Source: Acetobacter musti (lineage in GTDB: Bacteria > Pseudomonadota > Alphaproteobacteria > Acetobacterales > Acetobacteraceae). Taken from it: a stretch of DNA of 64,000 bases. A program made the translations under genes and the position numbers. Location of the stretch: assembly GCF_011516835.1 (NCBI RefSeq), contig NZ_WOTB01000016.1:44107-108106 (forward strand). The letters run 5' to 3'. Of the stretch, positions 1 to 7,941 are shown piece after piece (within the stretch, counting starts at the first letter, position 1; each line of letters starts with the position of its first letter). The notes under the pieces are model-generated. The model did no database searches. It was not told where the DNA came from and was given only the letters and a program-made list of their open reading frames with translations.

Positions 1-452
1 TGGACGGCGCCGTGATCGCTTCCCGTGACGTAATCCTGAAGTTCCCGCGCCTCATATTCGGCGTTCTCGGCTCTCAGTTTGACGAGATCGCCGATGCTGA
101 CCAGACCGCTCAGTTTGCCGTCTTCAATGACAGGCATATGCCGGTTGCGCGACACGGTCATCCGGCAGGCAACATCGTAAATGCTGTCATCCGGACTCGC
201 TGTGGGAACATCTCTCAGCATGATGTCTTTTGCGGACAGGGAAGAAATCCCCTGCCCGCGTTCTGCGAGCGCTCTGACGATCATCCTTTCAGAGACCAGG
301 CCGACGAGGCCGCCATCCGGACCGACGACGGGCGTGCCGCCGATATTGTGGCGTATCAGCGTTTCCGCGACGGAGAGAACCGGATCGTCCTCCCTGACCG
401 TGATGACCACGCGGCCCTTGCGGGCCAGGATATGAAAGACATTTGAGGACAT
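1..452 (-). CDS. CBS-domain protein, cut by the left edge
   Basis: Reading leftwards from the ATG at 450-452, about 150 codons are open to the window edge without a stop, so the gene is partial at its C-terminus. The product has two CBS modules: residues about 8-65, with NIGGTPVVGPDGGLVGLVSE, and about 75-135, with RNRHMPVIEDGKLSGLVS. Paired CBS modules normally form a Bateman domain that binds adenosyl nucleotides. A stand-alone protein of this size is common in alphaproteobacteria as an uncharacterised energy or stress sensor. An AAGGAA Shine-Dalgarno lies just upstream of the start. It is on the same strand as the nuo operon and 136 bp beyond nuoN, so it may be co-transcribed or have its own promoter. 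The function is inferred from the fold only. Confidence 0.85.
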   Translation of the reverse strand, partial: MSSNVFHILARKGRVVITVREDDPVLSVAETLIRHNIGGTPVVGPDGGLVGLVSERMIVRALAERGQGISSLSAKDIMLRDVPTASPDDSIYDVACRMTVSRNRHMPVIEDGKLSGLVSIGDLVKLRAENAEYEARELQDYVTGSDHGAV

Positions 453-587
453 GAGGGTAATTCCTTTCATGTTCCGGCTGTGTTCCGGCCCTGTATTCCA
501 GGCGGTGAGAGCCCGTTATGCTGTTTCAGTGGTATAAAATACGCATGTCATATTCTGTGGCTGTATCGGGGAGGCGTGGCCCGGTTG

Positions 588-2045
588 CTACCCGGACCGG
601 GATGCTTTCATCACGTCCTGATATGGCGGGGTCATAGCGGGTGCTGGCAGAAGCGGGCGAAGCAGACGCGCGGGGAACAGTCCCCCGATAATCACGATGA
701 TGGTAAGAACGGTGACGAGGACAGTAAGTTCCGGCTGACGGGTTCGCGGCGGAACCATCAGGGGTGTCGCTGCGCCGGTCATGACGCGGATGATGTTCAG
801 GTAATAATACAGTCCGATGATGCTTCCGGTCACCAGAACGGCCAGGAGCAGGTCATGCTGCCGTTCGACGCCTGTCGCGATGATCCCGAACTTGGCGAAA
901 AACCCGATTCCGGGAGGAATGCCCGCAAGCGAAAGAAGCATCAGAGACAGTGTGACGGCGAGAAAAGGACGGGTTGAAAACAGGCCTTTCCAGTCGGCGA
1001 TTTCGGTGCCATCCGGATGTCCCGGTGATCCGAAGGCGCTGATGATGGCGAATACGCCGAGGGTGCTGGCCGTATAGGCCGCGAGATAGATCGTGATGAC
1101 GCCGGACTGCAACTGGCCTGGTGAGAGGACGGCGATGAGAAGATACCCGACATGCGCGATTGAGGAACATGCGAGAAGCCGCGTGAAGCTGGTCTGCTGT
1201 AAGGCCTGGAGATTTCCGCCGAGAATGGTCAGAATAATGACGGCCGGCATGAGGCTCTGCATGTAAAACGGCAGATGTCCGGTGCCGAAAAACCGGACAA
1301 GAGATGAAAATATCGCGATTTTTGAAACCATGGCGATGAATGCCGCGACCGGCACGGGGGCGCCTTCCATGACATCGGGAAGCCACAGATGAAAGGGCAC
1401 GGCTGAGAGTTTGAAGAAAATTCCGATCAGAATCATGATCGTGGCGGCTGTCTGAATGCCGGGGGAACCGGCTGCGACCGGCAGGGTAAAATGCAGGGAG
1501 CCGGTCACGGCGTAGGCGAGACCGGCGCCGAAGAGAAGAATGGCCGAGGACAGTCCGGACAGAATCAAATATTTCATTGCTGCTTCACAGCCTTCCGGAA
1601 AGCGGAGACGACGGGAAGCGACAAGACCCAGCAGGGATATTCCGAGGATTTCAAGGCCGAGAAAGAAGGGGATATAGTTTGCGCTGAAGACCATGGCCAC
1701 GGCGCCCAGCGTTCCCGTCAGCAGCAGGAGCGCGCTTTCATCCGCCGGATGAGCCGGATCGCGTGCCAGATCGCGCCAGGACATAAGAAGAATACTGATG
1801 GAGGAAAGAACGATCAGAATGCCGTTATAGTCCGCCCACCGGTCCTGAATGAAGAGCGTGACCGTGCCGGGGGGTGCTGAACCCACATGGCGGCCCGTCA
1901 GCGCCAGGGCCGCCAGAAATGTGATCAGGCCGATGGAGAGACTGCGCGCCGCCGAGCGTCGCCAGGCGATGGAGGCGAGAAGAACCATCGTTCCAGCCGA
2001 GAGGGCGAGCAGCGGTGAGGGCAGGAAAAGATCATGGACAATCAT
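588..2045 (-). CDS. nuoN: NADH-quinone oxidoreductase subunit N
   Basis: This is the last gene of the complex I operon. It encodes 485 residues, the usual NuoN length, and is made almost wholly of hydrophobic helices. NuoN is one of three antiporter-like proton-pumping subunits of the membrane arm. Family signatures visible are the LFLGLEILGI-type segment near residue 135 (seen here as PFFLGLEILGISLLGL), KYLILSGLSSAILLFG, and FKLSAVPFHLWLPDVMEGAPVP, which contains the conserved Lys and the His/Pro of the broken-helix region. The start ATG overlaps the nuoM stop by 4 bp (ATGA), so translation is probably coupled. No good intrinsic terminator is visible directly after the stop at 588. Confidence 0.97.
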   Translation of the reverse strand: MIVHDLFLPSPLLALSAGTMVLLASIAWRRSAARSLSIGLITFLAALALTGRHVGSAPPGTVTLFIQDRWADYNGILIVLSSISILLMSWRDLARDPAHPADESALLLLTGTLGAVAMVFSANYIPFFLGLEILGISLLGLVASRRLRFPEGCEAAMKYLILSGLSSAILLFGAGLAYAVTGSLHFTLPVAAGSPGIQTAATIMILIGIFFKLSAVPFHLWLPDVMEGAPVPVAAFIAMVSKIAIFSSLVRFFGTGHLPFYMQSLMPAVIILTILGGNLQALQQTSFTRLLACSSIAHVGYLLIAVLSPGQLQSGVITIYLAAYTASTLGVFAIISAFGSPGHPDGTEIADWKGLFSTRPFLAVTLSLMLLSLAGIPPGIGFFAKFGIIATGVERQHDLLLAVLVTGSIIGLYYYLNIIRVMTGAATPLMVPPRTRQPELTVLVTVLTIIVIIGGLFPARLLRPLLPAPAMTPPYQDVMKASRSG

Positions 2046-3550
2046 GGGGGGCTGACCCCTTCACCGGTCGCGGCCGTGACGGCAGGCGGAGACGGCGCCG
2101 AAAACGTCACGAAGGGCTGCGGATACAGACCGAGCACGAGCAGAAAAGCCATGACGCAGCCAAGAACCGCCATCTGTCCGGCCGGAAAATCCGTCACGGG
2201 TTTCGGGCTCGCCAGAGGGGCCGCAAGAAAGATCCCGTTCACCATCCGCAGCGAATAGATCGCGGCGAGAACCAGGCCGGTGGCCGCCAGCACCGCCATT
2301 GGCGGGCTGACATGCCAGGTGGCGAACAGGACCAGAAATTCGCCGGCGAAATTTCCGAGGCCGGGCATGCCGAGAGACGCCACGGCGAAAAACAGGCCGG
2401 CGCCGGACAGGCGGGGCATGGCGGCCCAGAGACCGCCGATCTGCCGCATGTCCCGCGTGTGCAGACGGTCCTGGATCGATCCGGCGATCAGGAAAAGCGC
2501 GCCTGTGCTCAGGCCATGGGCCAGCATCTGAATGATCGCGCCCTGCATGCCGGTCTGTGATCCGGTGAAGATTCCGAGCAGCACGAAGCCGAGATGGCTG
2601 ATGCTGCTGTAGGCGATCAGGCGCTTGATGTCGTTCTGCGCGCAGGACAGCCACGCGCCGTAGAGAATGCCGGCCACGCCCAGCGCCATCGCCACGGGCG
2701 CGAAGCGGGAGGCGGCTTCGGGAAACAGCATGACATTGAAACGGATCATGCCATATCCGCCGGTCTTGAGCAGCACGCCGGCGAGAAGGACGCTGCAGGC
2801 GGTCGGGGCCTGGGTATGGGCGTCCGGCAGCCAGACATGCACCGGGACGACGGGAAGCTTGACCGCGAAAGCGATGAAAAATCCGGACATGAGCAGCAGA
2901 GATAAAGAAGGCGACAGAGGTGTGGCGGCAAGGATGAAATAATCGAATGTGAGAACGTTCGTCGCGCGATAATGGGCGATGACCAGACCGAGGATGGAGA
3001 GCAGCATGAGCAGGCCGCTGCCCTGGGTGAAGAGAAAGAATTTAATGGCGGCGCGCTGGCGGTCCTCATGGCCCCATGCGGAAATCAGGACGAACATGGG
3101 AACCAGCATCAGTTCCCAGAAAAAGAAGAACAGGAACAGGTCGGTGGCGAGAAATGTGCCGATGATTCCGGTAATGGTCGACAGGAACAGAAAATGGAAA
3201 GCTCCGGCATTCGTTTTGACCTGACGTGTCGCCAGCAGGACGGCGGGCAGTGACAGGATGAGGGTGAGCCAGATCAGGGACAGGGAAAGTCCGTCCATGT
3301 CGAGCCGGAACGCGATCCCCATGGCGGGAATCCATGGGACGGAGAAATGATCGGTCCAGGGTCCGTTATGGATGGAAGGTCGTAAGGTGGCTGCCAGAAG
3401 CAGGAGCGTTTCGATCACGAGGACCATGAGGCTGATCCGCCACGGAGCCTCGCGGTTTCGCAGGACCGTCGCGGCGCGGGGGCGGTCGGCGAGCCAGGCG
3501 GCGATACCGCCCAGAAAGGGCAGGAGCACCAGGGCGGGAAGCGGGCTCAT
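2042..3550 (-). CDS. nuoM: NADH-quinone oxidoreductase subunit M
   Basis: It encodes 502 residues, close to E. coli NuoM (509), and is a polytopic antiporter-like subunit of the complex I membrane arm. Signatures include FFFFWELMLVPMFVLI, which carries the conserved Glu, then FAVKLPVVPVHVWLPDAHTQ, with the conserved Lys and the Val-His-Trp-Leu-Pro-Asp segment, and KRLIAYSSISHLGFVLLG. An upstream in-frame start would add ten residues and overlap nuoL by 34 bp. The ATG at 3550 (MSPLPALVLL) gives the 4-bp ATGA overlap with nuoL seen elsewhere in this operon, so it is preferred. Confidence 0.97.
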   Translation of the reverse strand: MSPLPALVLLPFLGGIAAWLADRPRAATVLRNREAPWRISLMVLVIETLLLLAATLRPSIHNGPWTDHFSVPWIPAMGIAFRLDMDGLSLSLIWLTLILSLPAVLLATRQVKTNAGAFHFLFLSTITGIIGTFLATDLFLFFFFWELMLVPMFVLISAWGHEDRQRAAIKFFLFTQGSGLLMLLSILGLVIAHYRATNVLTFDYFILAATPLSPSLSLLLMSGFFIAFAVKLPVVPVHVWLPDAHTQAPTACSVLLAGVLLKTGGYGMIRFNVMLFPEAASRFAPVAMALGVAGILYGAWLSCAQNDIKRLIAYSSISHLGFVLLGIFTGSQTGMQGAIIQMLAHGLSTGALFLIAGSIQDRLHTRDMRQIGGLWAAMPRLSGAGLFFAVASLGMPGLGNFAGEFLVLFATWHVSPPMAVLAATGLVLAAIYSLRMVNGIFLAAPLASPKPVTDFPAGQMAVLGCVMAFLLVLGLYPQPFVTFSAPSPPAVTAATGEGVSPP

Positions 3551-5562
3551 GCCAGCAGCGCCGAGGCGAGAGCGGCGCACAGCCCGGCCACGATCCAGGC
3601 CGCGTACCAGCGGACCCGGCCATTCTGCAGACGGGTCAGCAGAAGATCGCCTTCTCTGGTCATGGTGATGGTTCCCGCGGACGCCAGGCCGAGCGAGCCG
3701 GCTCTTACCTGAAGGAAAAACAGGCTCAGGCGACGGGTCATTCTGCCGGCGCCGGTTATCAGCCCGTCGATGATATCGTGCCGGGTGAGCCAGGCGAGAA
3801 AACGGAAGGGCTGTACAAAAAAGACGTCATACAGTCTGTCGGTTCCCGATCCGGCTCTGGCCAGACTCACGATGGCCGCCTGTCCGGGGACTTCCCGCAT
3901 GACGGGTCTGGTGCGTCCCCAGAGAACCCATGCGACGGCGAGGCCGGCAACGGGTGCGATGCCGCCCGCGAGCAGAAGCCAGCGCGGCGCTTCAGCCCCG
4001 GAGATGGCTATATGGGAGACGGCGTCAGGAGAGATAGCGGCAGAGGAGCCAGCGGCGGCGGGGGCGAGCATATGGGTGAAGAGGTGGACCGGGACGAGTG
4101 CGTCCGGCATTTCCACGAAGCCTCCGGCCAGGGAGAGAAAAGCGAGGCAGGCGAGCGGAATCGCCATGAGGCGCGGTGTCCGGCCGGAGATCGCGGTTTG
4201 CGGCTGTCCGGGGAAGATGATGAACACGCAACGGAAGATATAGAGCGCAGTCAGAAAAGCGCCTGCGAGGGCCGCGCCCCATAACAGATGTCCGGACAGG
4301 GCGAGACCCGGTGCCAGGGCGAACGAGGCGGGCCAGACGGAGGAGAGAATCATTTCCTTGCTGTAAAAACCGGCTGTGATCAGAGGCAGGCCGGCCAGCG
4401 CGGACGCTCCGGCCAGAAACGCGGCCGCGACACCCGGCATGGCGCGGAACAGGCCGCCCATACGGAAGATGTTCTGCTCATGATGCACGCGCGCGATGAT
4501 GGCGCCAGCCGTGAGAAAGAGCAGCGCCTTGAAGAAGGCGTGTGTCACCAGATGAAAGAGCGCCGCCTGCCATATCCCGGTTCCAAGGGCCAGAAACATG
4601 TAGCCGAGCTGGCTGATAGTGGACCAGGCCAGAATCCGTTTGAGGTCGGTCTGCACGAGCGCGGTGCAGGCCGCCATCAGAAGGGTCAGCGTGCCGGTCA
4701 CGGCCATCAGAGTCATGACGAGCGGCGCCGCCGTGAACAGCATATGCAGACGCGCGATGAGGTAGACGCCGGCTGTCACCATGGTGGCGGCGTGGATGAG
4801 GGCGGAGGTCGGGGTGGGGCCGGCCATGGCGTCGGGCAGCCAGGTCTGGAACGGGATCTGCGCCGATTTGGCGAGAGCCCCGATGAGCAGGAACAGCGCG
4901 GCTCCGGAAACCACGGAGGATGAAAGCTGGCCTGTCGTGACGGCGGACAGGATATGGCTGATCTGAAGGGAGCCGCCGGCGGAGGTCATGAGCAGGAGCA
5001 GGCCGCACAGCATGGCGGTGTCGCCGATCCGGGTGATGTAGAACGCCTTGCGCGCGGCGGCGGTATTGGCGGGATTTTCATACCAGAACCCGATGAGAAG
5101 ATAGGAGCAGAGCCCCACGCCTTCCCAGCCGATGAACAGACAGAACAGATCCGAGGCGAGGACCAGCACGAGCATCGCGGCCACGAAGAGAGTCATGCAG
5201 CCAAAGAACCGGGCTATGCCGGGATCGTCGGCCATATACCGGGCCGCATAAAGATGGATCAGAAACCCGACGACTGTGACGACAAGAATCATCACGAGAG
5301 AGACCGGATCGAGCAGGAAGGACATGTGGGCCGAGATGTCCGCTGTCCGCATCCATTCCCATAATGTGATCTGAAAGGGATCAGCGTTTGTCCGGGACAG
5401 AAGCAGAAACGCAAGAACCATGCTGATCACGGCGGAGAACCCGACGGACCCCGCCGCCAGCAGACCGGCGCCCCGCGCGGAGATCCGTTTCGCGAAGAGG
5501 AACAGGATGACCGACGCCGCGAGCGGGCTGAGAATAAGCAGGGGCAGGAGAAATCCGGGCAT
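3547..5562 (-). CDS. nuoL: NADH-quinone oxidoreductase subunit L
   Basis: It encodes 671 residues from the ATG at 5562 (MPGFLLPLLI). NuoL is the distal antiporter-like subunit with the long lateral helix. Signatures are LFIGWEGVGLCSYLLIGFW with the conserved Glu, KSAQIPFQTWLPDAMAGPTP with the conserved Lys, TDLKRILAWSTISQLGYM and HAFFKALLFLTAGA. The protein is somewhat longer than E. coli NuoL (613), mainly in the C-terminal third. The open frame continues upstream for 47 codons, but that stretch is the nuoK repeat read in another frame and has no support. The start lies 4 bp after the nuoK stop. Confidence 0.97.
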   Translation of the reverse strand: MPGFLLPLLILSPLAASVILFLFAKRISARGAGLLAAGSVGFSAVISMVLAFLLLSRTNADPFQITLWEWMRTADISAHMSFLLDPVSLVMILVVTVVGFLIHLYAARYMADDPGIARFFGCMTLFVAAMLVLVLASDLFCLFIGWEGVGLCSYLLIGFWYENPANTAAARKAFYITRIGDTAMLCGLLLLMTSAGGSLQISHILSAVTTGQLSSSVVSGAALFLLIGALAKSAQIPFQTWLPDAMAGPTPTSALIHAATMVTAGVYLIARLHMLFTAAPLVMTLMAVTGTLTLLMAACTALVQTDLKRILAWSTISQLGYMFLALGTGIWQAALFHLVTHAFFKALLFLTAGAIIARVHHEQNIFRMGGLFRAMPGVAAAFLAGASALAGLPLITAGFYSKEMILSSVWPASFALAPGLALSGHLLWGAALAGAFLTALYIFRCVFIIFPGQPQTAISGRTPRLMAIPLACLAFLSLAGGFVEMPDALVPVHLFTHMLAPAAAGSSAAISPDAVSHIAISGAEAPRWLLLAGGIAPVAGLAVAWVLWGRTRPVMREVPGQAAIVSLARAGSGTDRLYDVFFVQPFRFLAWLTRHDIIDGLITGAGRMTRRLSLFFLQVRAGSLGLASAGTITMTREGDLLLTRLQNGRVRWYAAWIVAGLCAALASALLA

Positions 5563-5566
5563 GATC

Positions 5567-5938
5567 CTATCCTCGCTGCAGATTGCCGGGCTGCGGATTA
5601 CCAGACAGCGGATTGCCAGACCGCAGATTACCGGGCAGCAGGTTGCCGGTATCGGCGTCGAGCGATGGCCGTCCTCTGGCGTGCAGGCACAGGATGATCG
5701 CAAGCCCGGCCGCCGTTTCGGAGGCCGCGAGAGCGAGGATCATCAGGAACATCACCTGCCCGGATGCGTCGTGCCATCGCGCGCCGGCGGCCACGAAAAC
5801 GAGCGCCGCTGCATTCAGCATGATGTCGAGCGACATCAGCATGAACAGGAGATCGCGGCGCACCAGCACACCGGCGAGACCGGTCGCGAAAAGCAGCGCG
5901 GCCAGCAGTAATGCGTCACTGAGAGAAAGAACGGACAT
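5567..5938 (-). CDS. nuoK: NADH-quinone oxidoreductase subunit K with a pentapeptide tail
   Basis: Residues 1-97 are a normal NuoK: three transmembrane helices with the buried carboxylates of LMSLDIMLNAAALVFVA and of ALAASETAAGLAIIL. NuoK forms part of the proton path near the peripheral arm junction. E. coli NuoK ends at about 100 residues. Here the protein reaches 123 because of an extra hydrophilic C-terminus of five units of the form Gly-Asn-x-x-x (GNLLP, GNLRS, GNPLS, GNPQP, GNLQR). The tail is encoded by a 15-bp tandem repeat at 5581-5655. nuoJ starts just upstream (its stop is at 5940) and nuoL starts 4 bp downstream. The core call is secure. Whether the tail has a role is unknown. Confidence 0.95.
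   Translation of the reverse strand: MSVLSLSDALLLAALLFATGLAGVLVRRDLLFMLMSLDIMLNAAALVFVAAGARWHDASGQVMFLMILALAASETAAGLAIILCLHARGRPSLDADTGNLLPGNLRSGNPLSGNPQPGNLQRG
5576..5655. repeat. 15-bp tandem repeat inside the 3' end of nuoK
   Basis: Four clear units are GATTGCCGGGCTGCG (5581-5595), GATTACCAGACAGCG (5596-5610), GATTGCCAGACCGCA (5611-5625) and GATTACCGGGCAGCA (5626-5640). A decayed fifth unit follows (5641-5655), starting GGTTGCCGG. Because 15 bp is five codons, any change in copy number keeps frame and adds or removes one Gly-Asn-x-x-x unit of NuoK. The units differ at a few positions, so the array is not newly expanded. Confidence 0.9.
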
Positions 5939-5939
5939 G

Positions 5940-6440
5940 TCAGCGCTCCCTCAGCCGGTGGCGTCCGATGTGAAAGGACGTGACGAGACCGGAGAGAAGC
6001 AGGAACGAGGCCAGCTCGACCATCAGCACGTAGGGGCCGAACAGACTCAGGCCCACGTCCCGCGCTGTCAGCAGGTCCGGCGCGGCGGTGTCGTCAGGAC
6101 GGAAGGGGAGGGTGTACAGAAGTTCGCCGCACAGAAGGGTTGCGAGCAAAGCGGGGCCGAGCCATGCGCGGGGTCTGAGCCACTCCTTTTCCCGGTCGCT
6201 GTCCGGTCGTCCCAGATTGAGCATCATGATGACGAAGACAAAAAGCACCATGACGGCGCCGGCATAGATGATGACTTCCAGCGCGGCGGCGAACGGCGCG
6301 CCGAGCAGGGCGAACACCACCGCGAGCGCCAGCAGGGTGACGACCAGCCAGAGCACGGCATGCACGGCCACCCGGCGCGTGATGACCATGATGGCCCCGA
6401 TGAGCGTGATGGCTGCGGAGAGGAGAGCGAGAAACTGCAT
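5940..6440 (-). CDS. nuoJ: NADH-quinone oxidoreductase subunit J
   Basis: It encodes 166 residues, with five predicted transmembrane helices in the usual NuoJ layout. The family hallmark LEVIIYAGAVMVLFVFVIMML is present around residues 54-74; this helix contains the pi-bulge that couples quinone chemistry to the membrane arm. It lies between nuoI (6 bp upstream) and nuoK (1 bp downstream) in the conserved nuo order. The C-terminus from about residue 150 is basic (GRHRLRER) and should face the cytoplasm. Confidence 0.96.
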   Translation of the reverse strand: MQFLALLSAAITLIGAIMVITRRVAVHAVLWLVVTLLALAVVFALLGAPFAAALEVIIYAGAVMVLFVFVIMMLNLGRPDSDREKEWLRPRAWLGPALLATLLCGELLYTLPFRPDDTAAPDLLTARDVGLSLFGPYVLMVELASFLLLSGLVTSFHIGRHRLRER

Positions 6441-6446
6441 GGCGCG

Positions 6447-6959
6447 TCACGGCAGCAGGCTGTGGAGATCGACGGGGGGCCGTTCATGCGCGGACTCACC
6501 CCGCTCCTTGCCGGGAATGGGGACGCCCGCGACGCGCCAGAAGCTGTAATCGGGGTATTTCCCGGTCCCGCTGATCAGCAGATCGTCCTTTTCATAGACG
6601 AGATTCGGCCGCGCATATTCGCTCATCTCGAAGTCGGGCGTGAGCTGGATCGCATAGGTCGGGCAGGCTTCCTCGCAAAATCCGCAGAAAATGCAGCGGG
6701 AAAAATTGATCCGGAAATATTCCGGATACCAGCGTCCGTCCTGTTCGGCCTTCTGCAGGCTGATGCAGTCCACCGGGCAGGCAACGGCGCAGAGATTGCA
6801 GGAGACGCATCGTTCCTCGCCGTCAGGGTCGCGTGAGAGGATGATCCGGCCACGATAGCGCGGCGGCAGGTAAGGCTGTTCCTCCGGATACTGCACGGTC
6901 ACGCGGCGTTGGAAGGCGTGCAGGAAAGTCAGCATCAGGGTGCGCAGGGTATCGAGCAT
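6447..6959 (-). CDS. nuoI: NADH-quinone oxidoreductase subunit I
   Basis: It encodes 170 residues (E. coli 180). It is the 8Fe ferredoxin-like subunit that carries clusters N6a and N6b and passes electrons from NuoG to NuoB. Two CxxCxxCxxxCP motifs are visible: C51/C54/C57/C61 ([12 protein letters not shown]) and C89/C92/C95/C99 ([12 protein letters not shown]). The amphipathic N-terminus would dock on the membrane arm. It sits between nuoH and nuoJ as expected, with 25 bp to the nuoH stop. Confidence 0.97.
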   Translation of the reverse strand: MLDTLRTLMLTFLHAFQRRVTVQYPEEQPYLPPRYRGRIILSRDPDGEERCVSCNLCAVACPVDCISLQKAEQDGRWYPEYFRINFSRCIFCGFCEEACPTYAIQLTPDFEMSEYARPNLVYEKDDLLISGTGKYPDYSFWRVAGVPIPGKERGESAHERPPVDLHSLLP

Positions 6960-6984
6960 GGGACATGCCTTTCCGTTCGGAGCC

Positions 6985-7941
6985 TTATCCGGCTGAGCGC
7001 AGCATCAGGACGGTTCCGGTGGCCGTGACATTGAGAAGGGAGAGGGGCAGCAGAACTTTCCAGCCCAGCGCCATAAGCTGATCGTAACGCAGACGCGGGA
7101 GGGCGGCCCGCAGCAGGATGAACAGCACGACGACCGCGCCGGTCTTGAGCGCGAACCAGACGATTCCGGGAAGGACCGGCCCCTGCCAGCCTCCGAGCCA
7201 GAGCGTGGTCACGAGAGCGGAGATGAGGACGATCCCGGCATATTCGGCAATGAAGAACATCCCGAACTTCATGCCGGAATATTCTGTATGGAACCCGGCG
7301 CCGAGCTCGTTCTCGCCTTCGGGAAGATCAAACGGGAGCCTGTGTGTTTCGGCAATGCCCGCCAGAAGGAACACGATGAGACCCACGCACTGGGGGATGA
7401 CGAACCACATGCGGGTCTGCGCCGTGACGATGTCGTACAGACTGAACGAGCCGGCGGTCATGACGACGCCGAGCAGGGAAATTCCCATGAAGACTTCATA
7501 GCTGATCATCTGCGCGGCGGCCCGCATGCCGCCGAGCAGGGCGTATTTACTGTTCGAGGCCCAGCCCGCGAGGACGACCGCATAGACGCCGAGCCCCATC
7601 ATGGCGAGGACGAACAGCAGCCCGACATTCAGGTTTCCGGCGATGCCGCTCAGGGCGGTGACGGGGATGACGGCGAATGACATCAGGACCGTCATCATGC
7701 CGATGACCGGAGCGAGCACGAATACGCCTCTGTCGGCGAATGGCGGAATCCAGTCCTGCTTGAAAAGCAGCTTGATGCCGTCGGCCACGGCCTGAAACAG
7801 GCCTCCCGGCCCGACGCGGTTGGGGCCGTAGCGGTCCTGCCATAATCCGAGGAGGCGTCGTTCCACCCAGGTCAGCAGGGTGGCGAGGGCGAGGATGATC
7901 AGCGGCGTGAGAAGGATGGACAGCAGGGGAAGCGGTGTCAT
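6985..7941 (-). CDS. nuoH: NADH-quinone oxidoreductase subunit H
   Basis: It encodes 318 residues (E. coli 325) with about eight membrane helices. NuoH forms the quinone chamber with NuoB and NuoD. Conserved features are [20 protein letters not shown] near residues 24-43 and [20 protein letters not shown] at about 125-145. [20 protein letters not shown] at about 197-217 carries the acidic loop next to the quinone site. The start overlaps the nuoG stop by 4 bp. Confidence 0.97.
   Translation of the reverse strand: MTPLPLLSILLTPLIILALATLLTWVERRLLGLWQDRYGPNRVGPGGLFQAVADGIKLLFKQDWIPPFADRGVFVLAPVIGMMTVLMSFAVIPVTALSGIAGNLNVGLLFVLAMMGLGVYAVVLAGWASNSKYALLGGMRAAAQMISYEVFMGISLLGVVMTAGSFSLYDIVTAQTRMWFVIPQCVGLIVFLLAGIAETHRLPFDLPEGENELGAGFHTEYSGMKFGMFFIAEYAGIVLISALVTTLWLGGWQGPVLPGIVWFALKTGAVVVLFILLRAALPRLRYDQLMALGWKVLLPLSLLNVTATGTVLMLRSAG

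Noticed and set aside
5565..5703. A 47-codon N-terminal extension of NuoL.
   Set aside because: It is the nuoK tandem repeat read in another frame; the ATG at 5562 gives the family's normal N-terminus.
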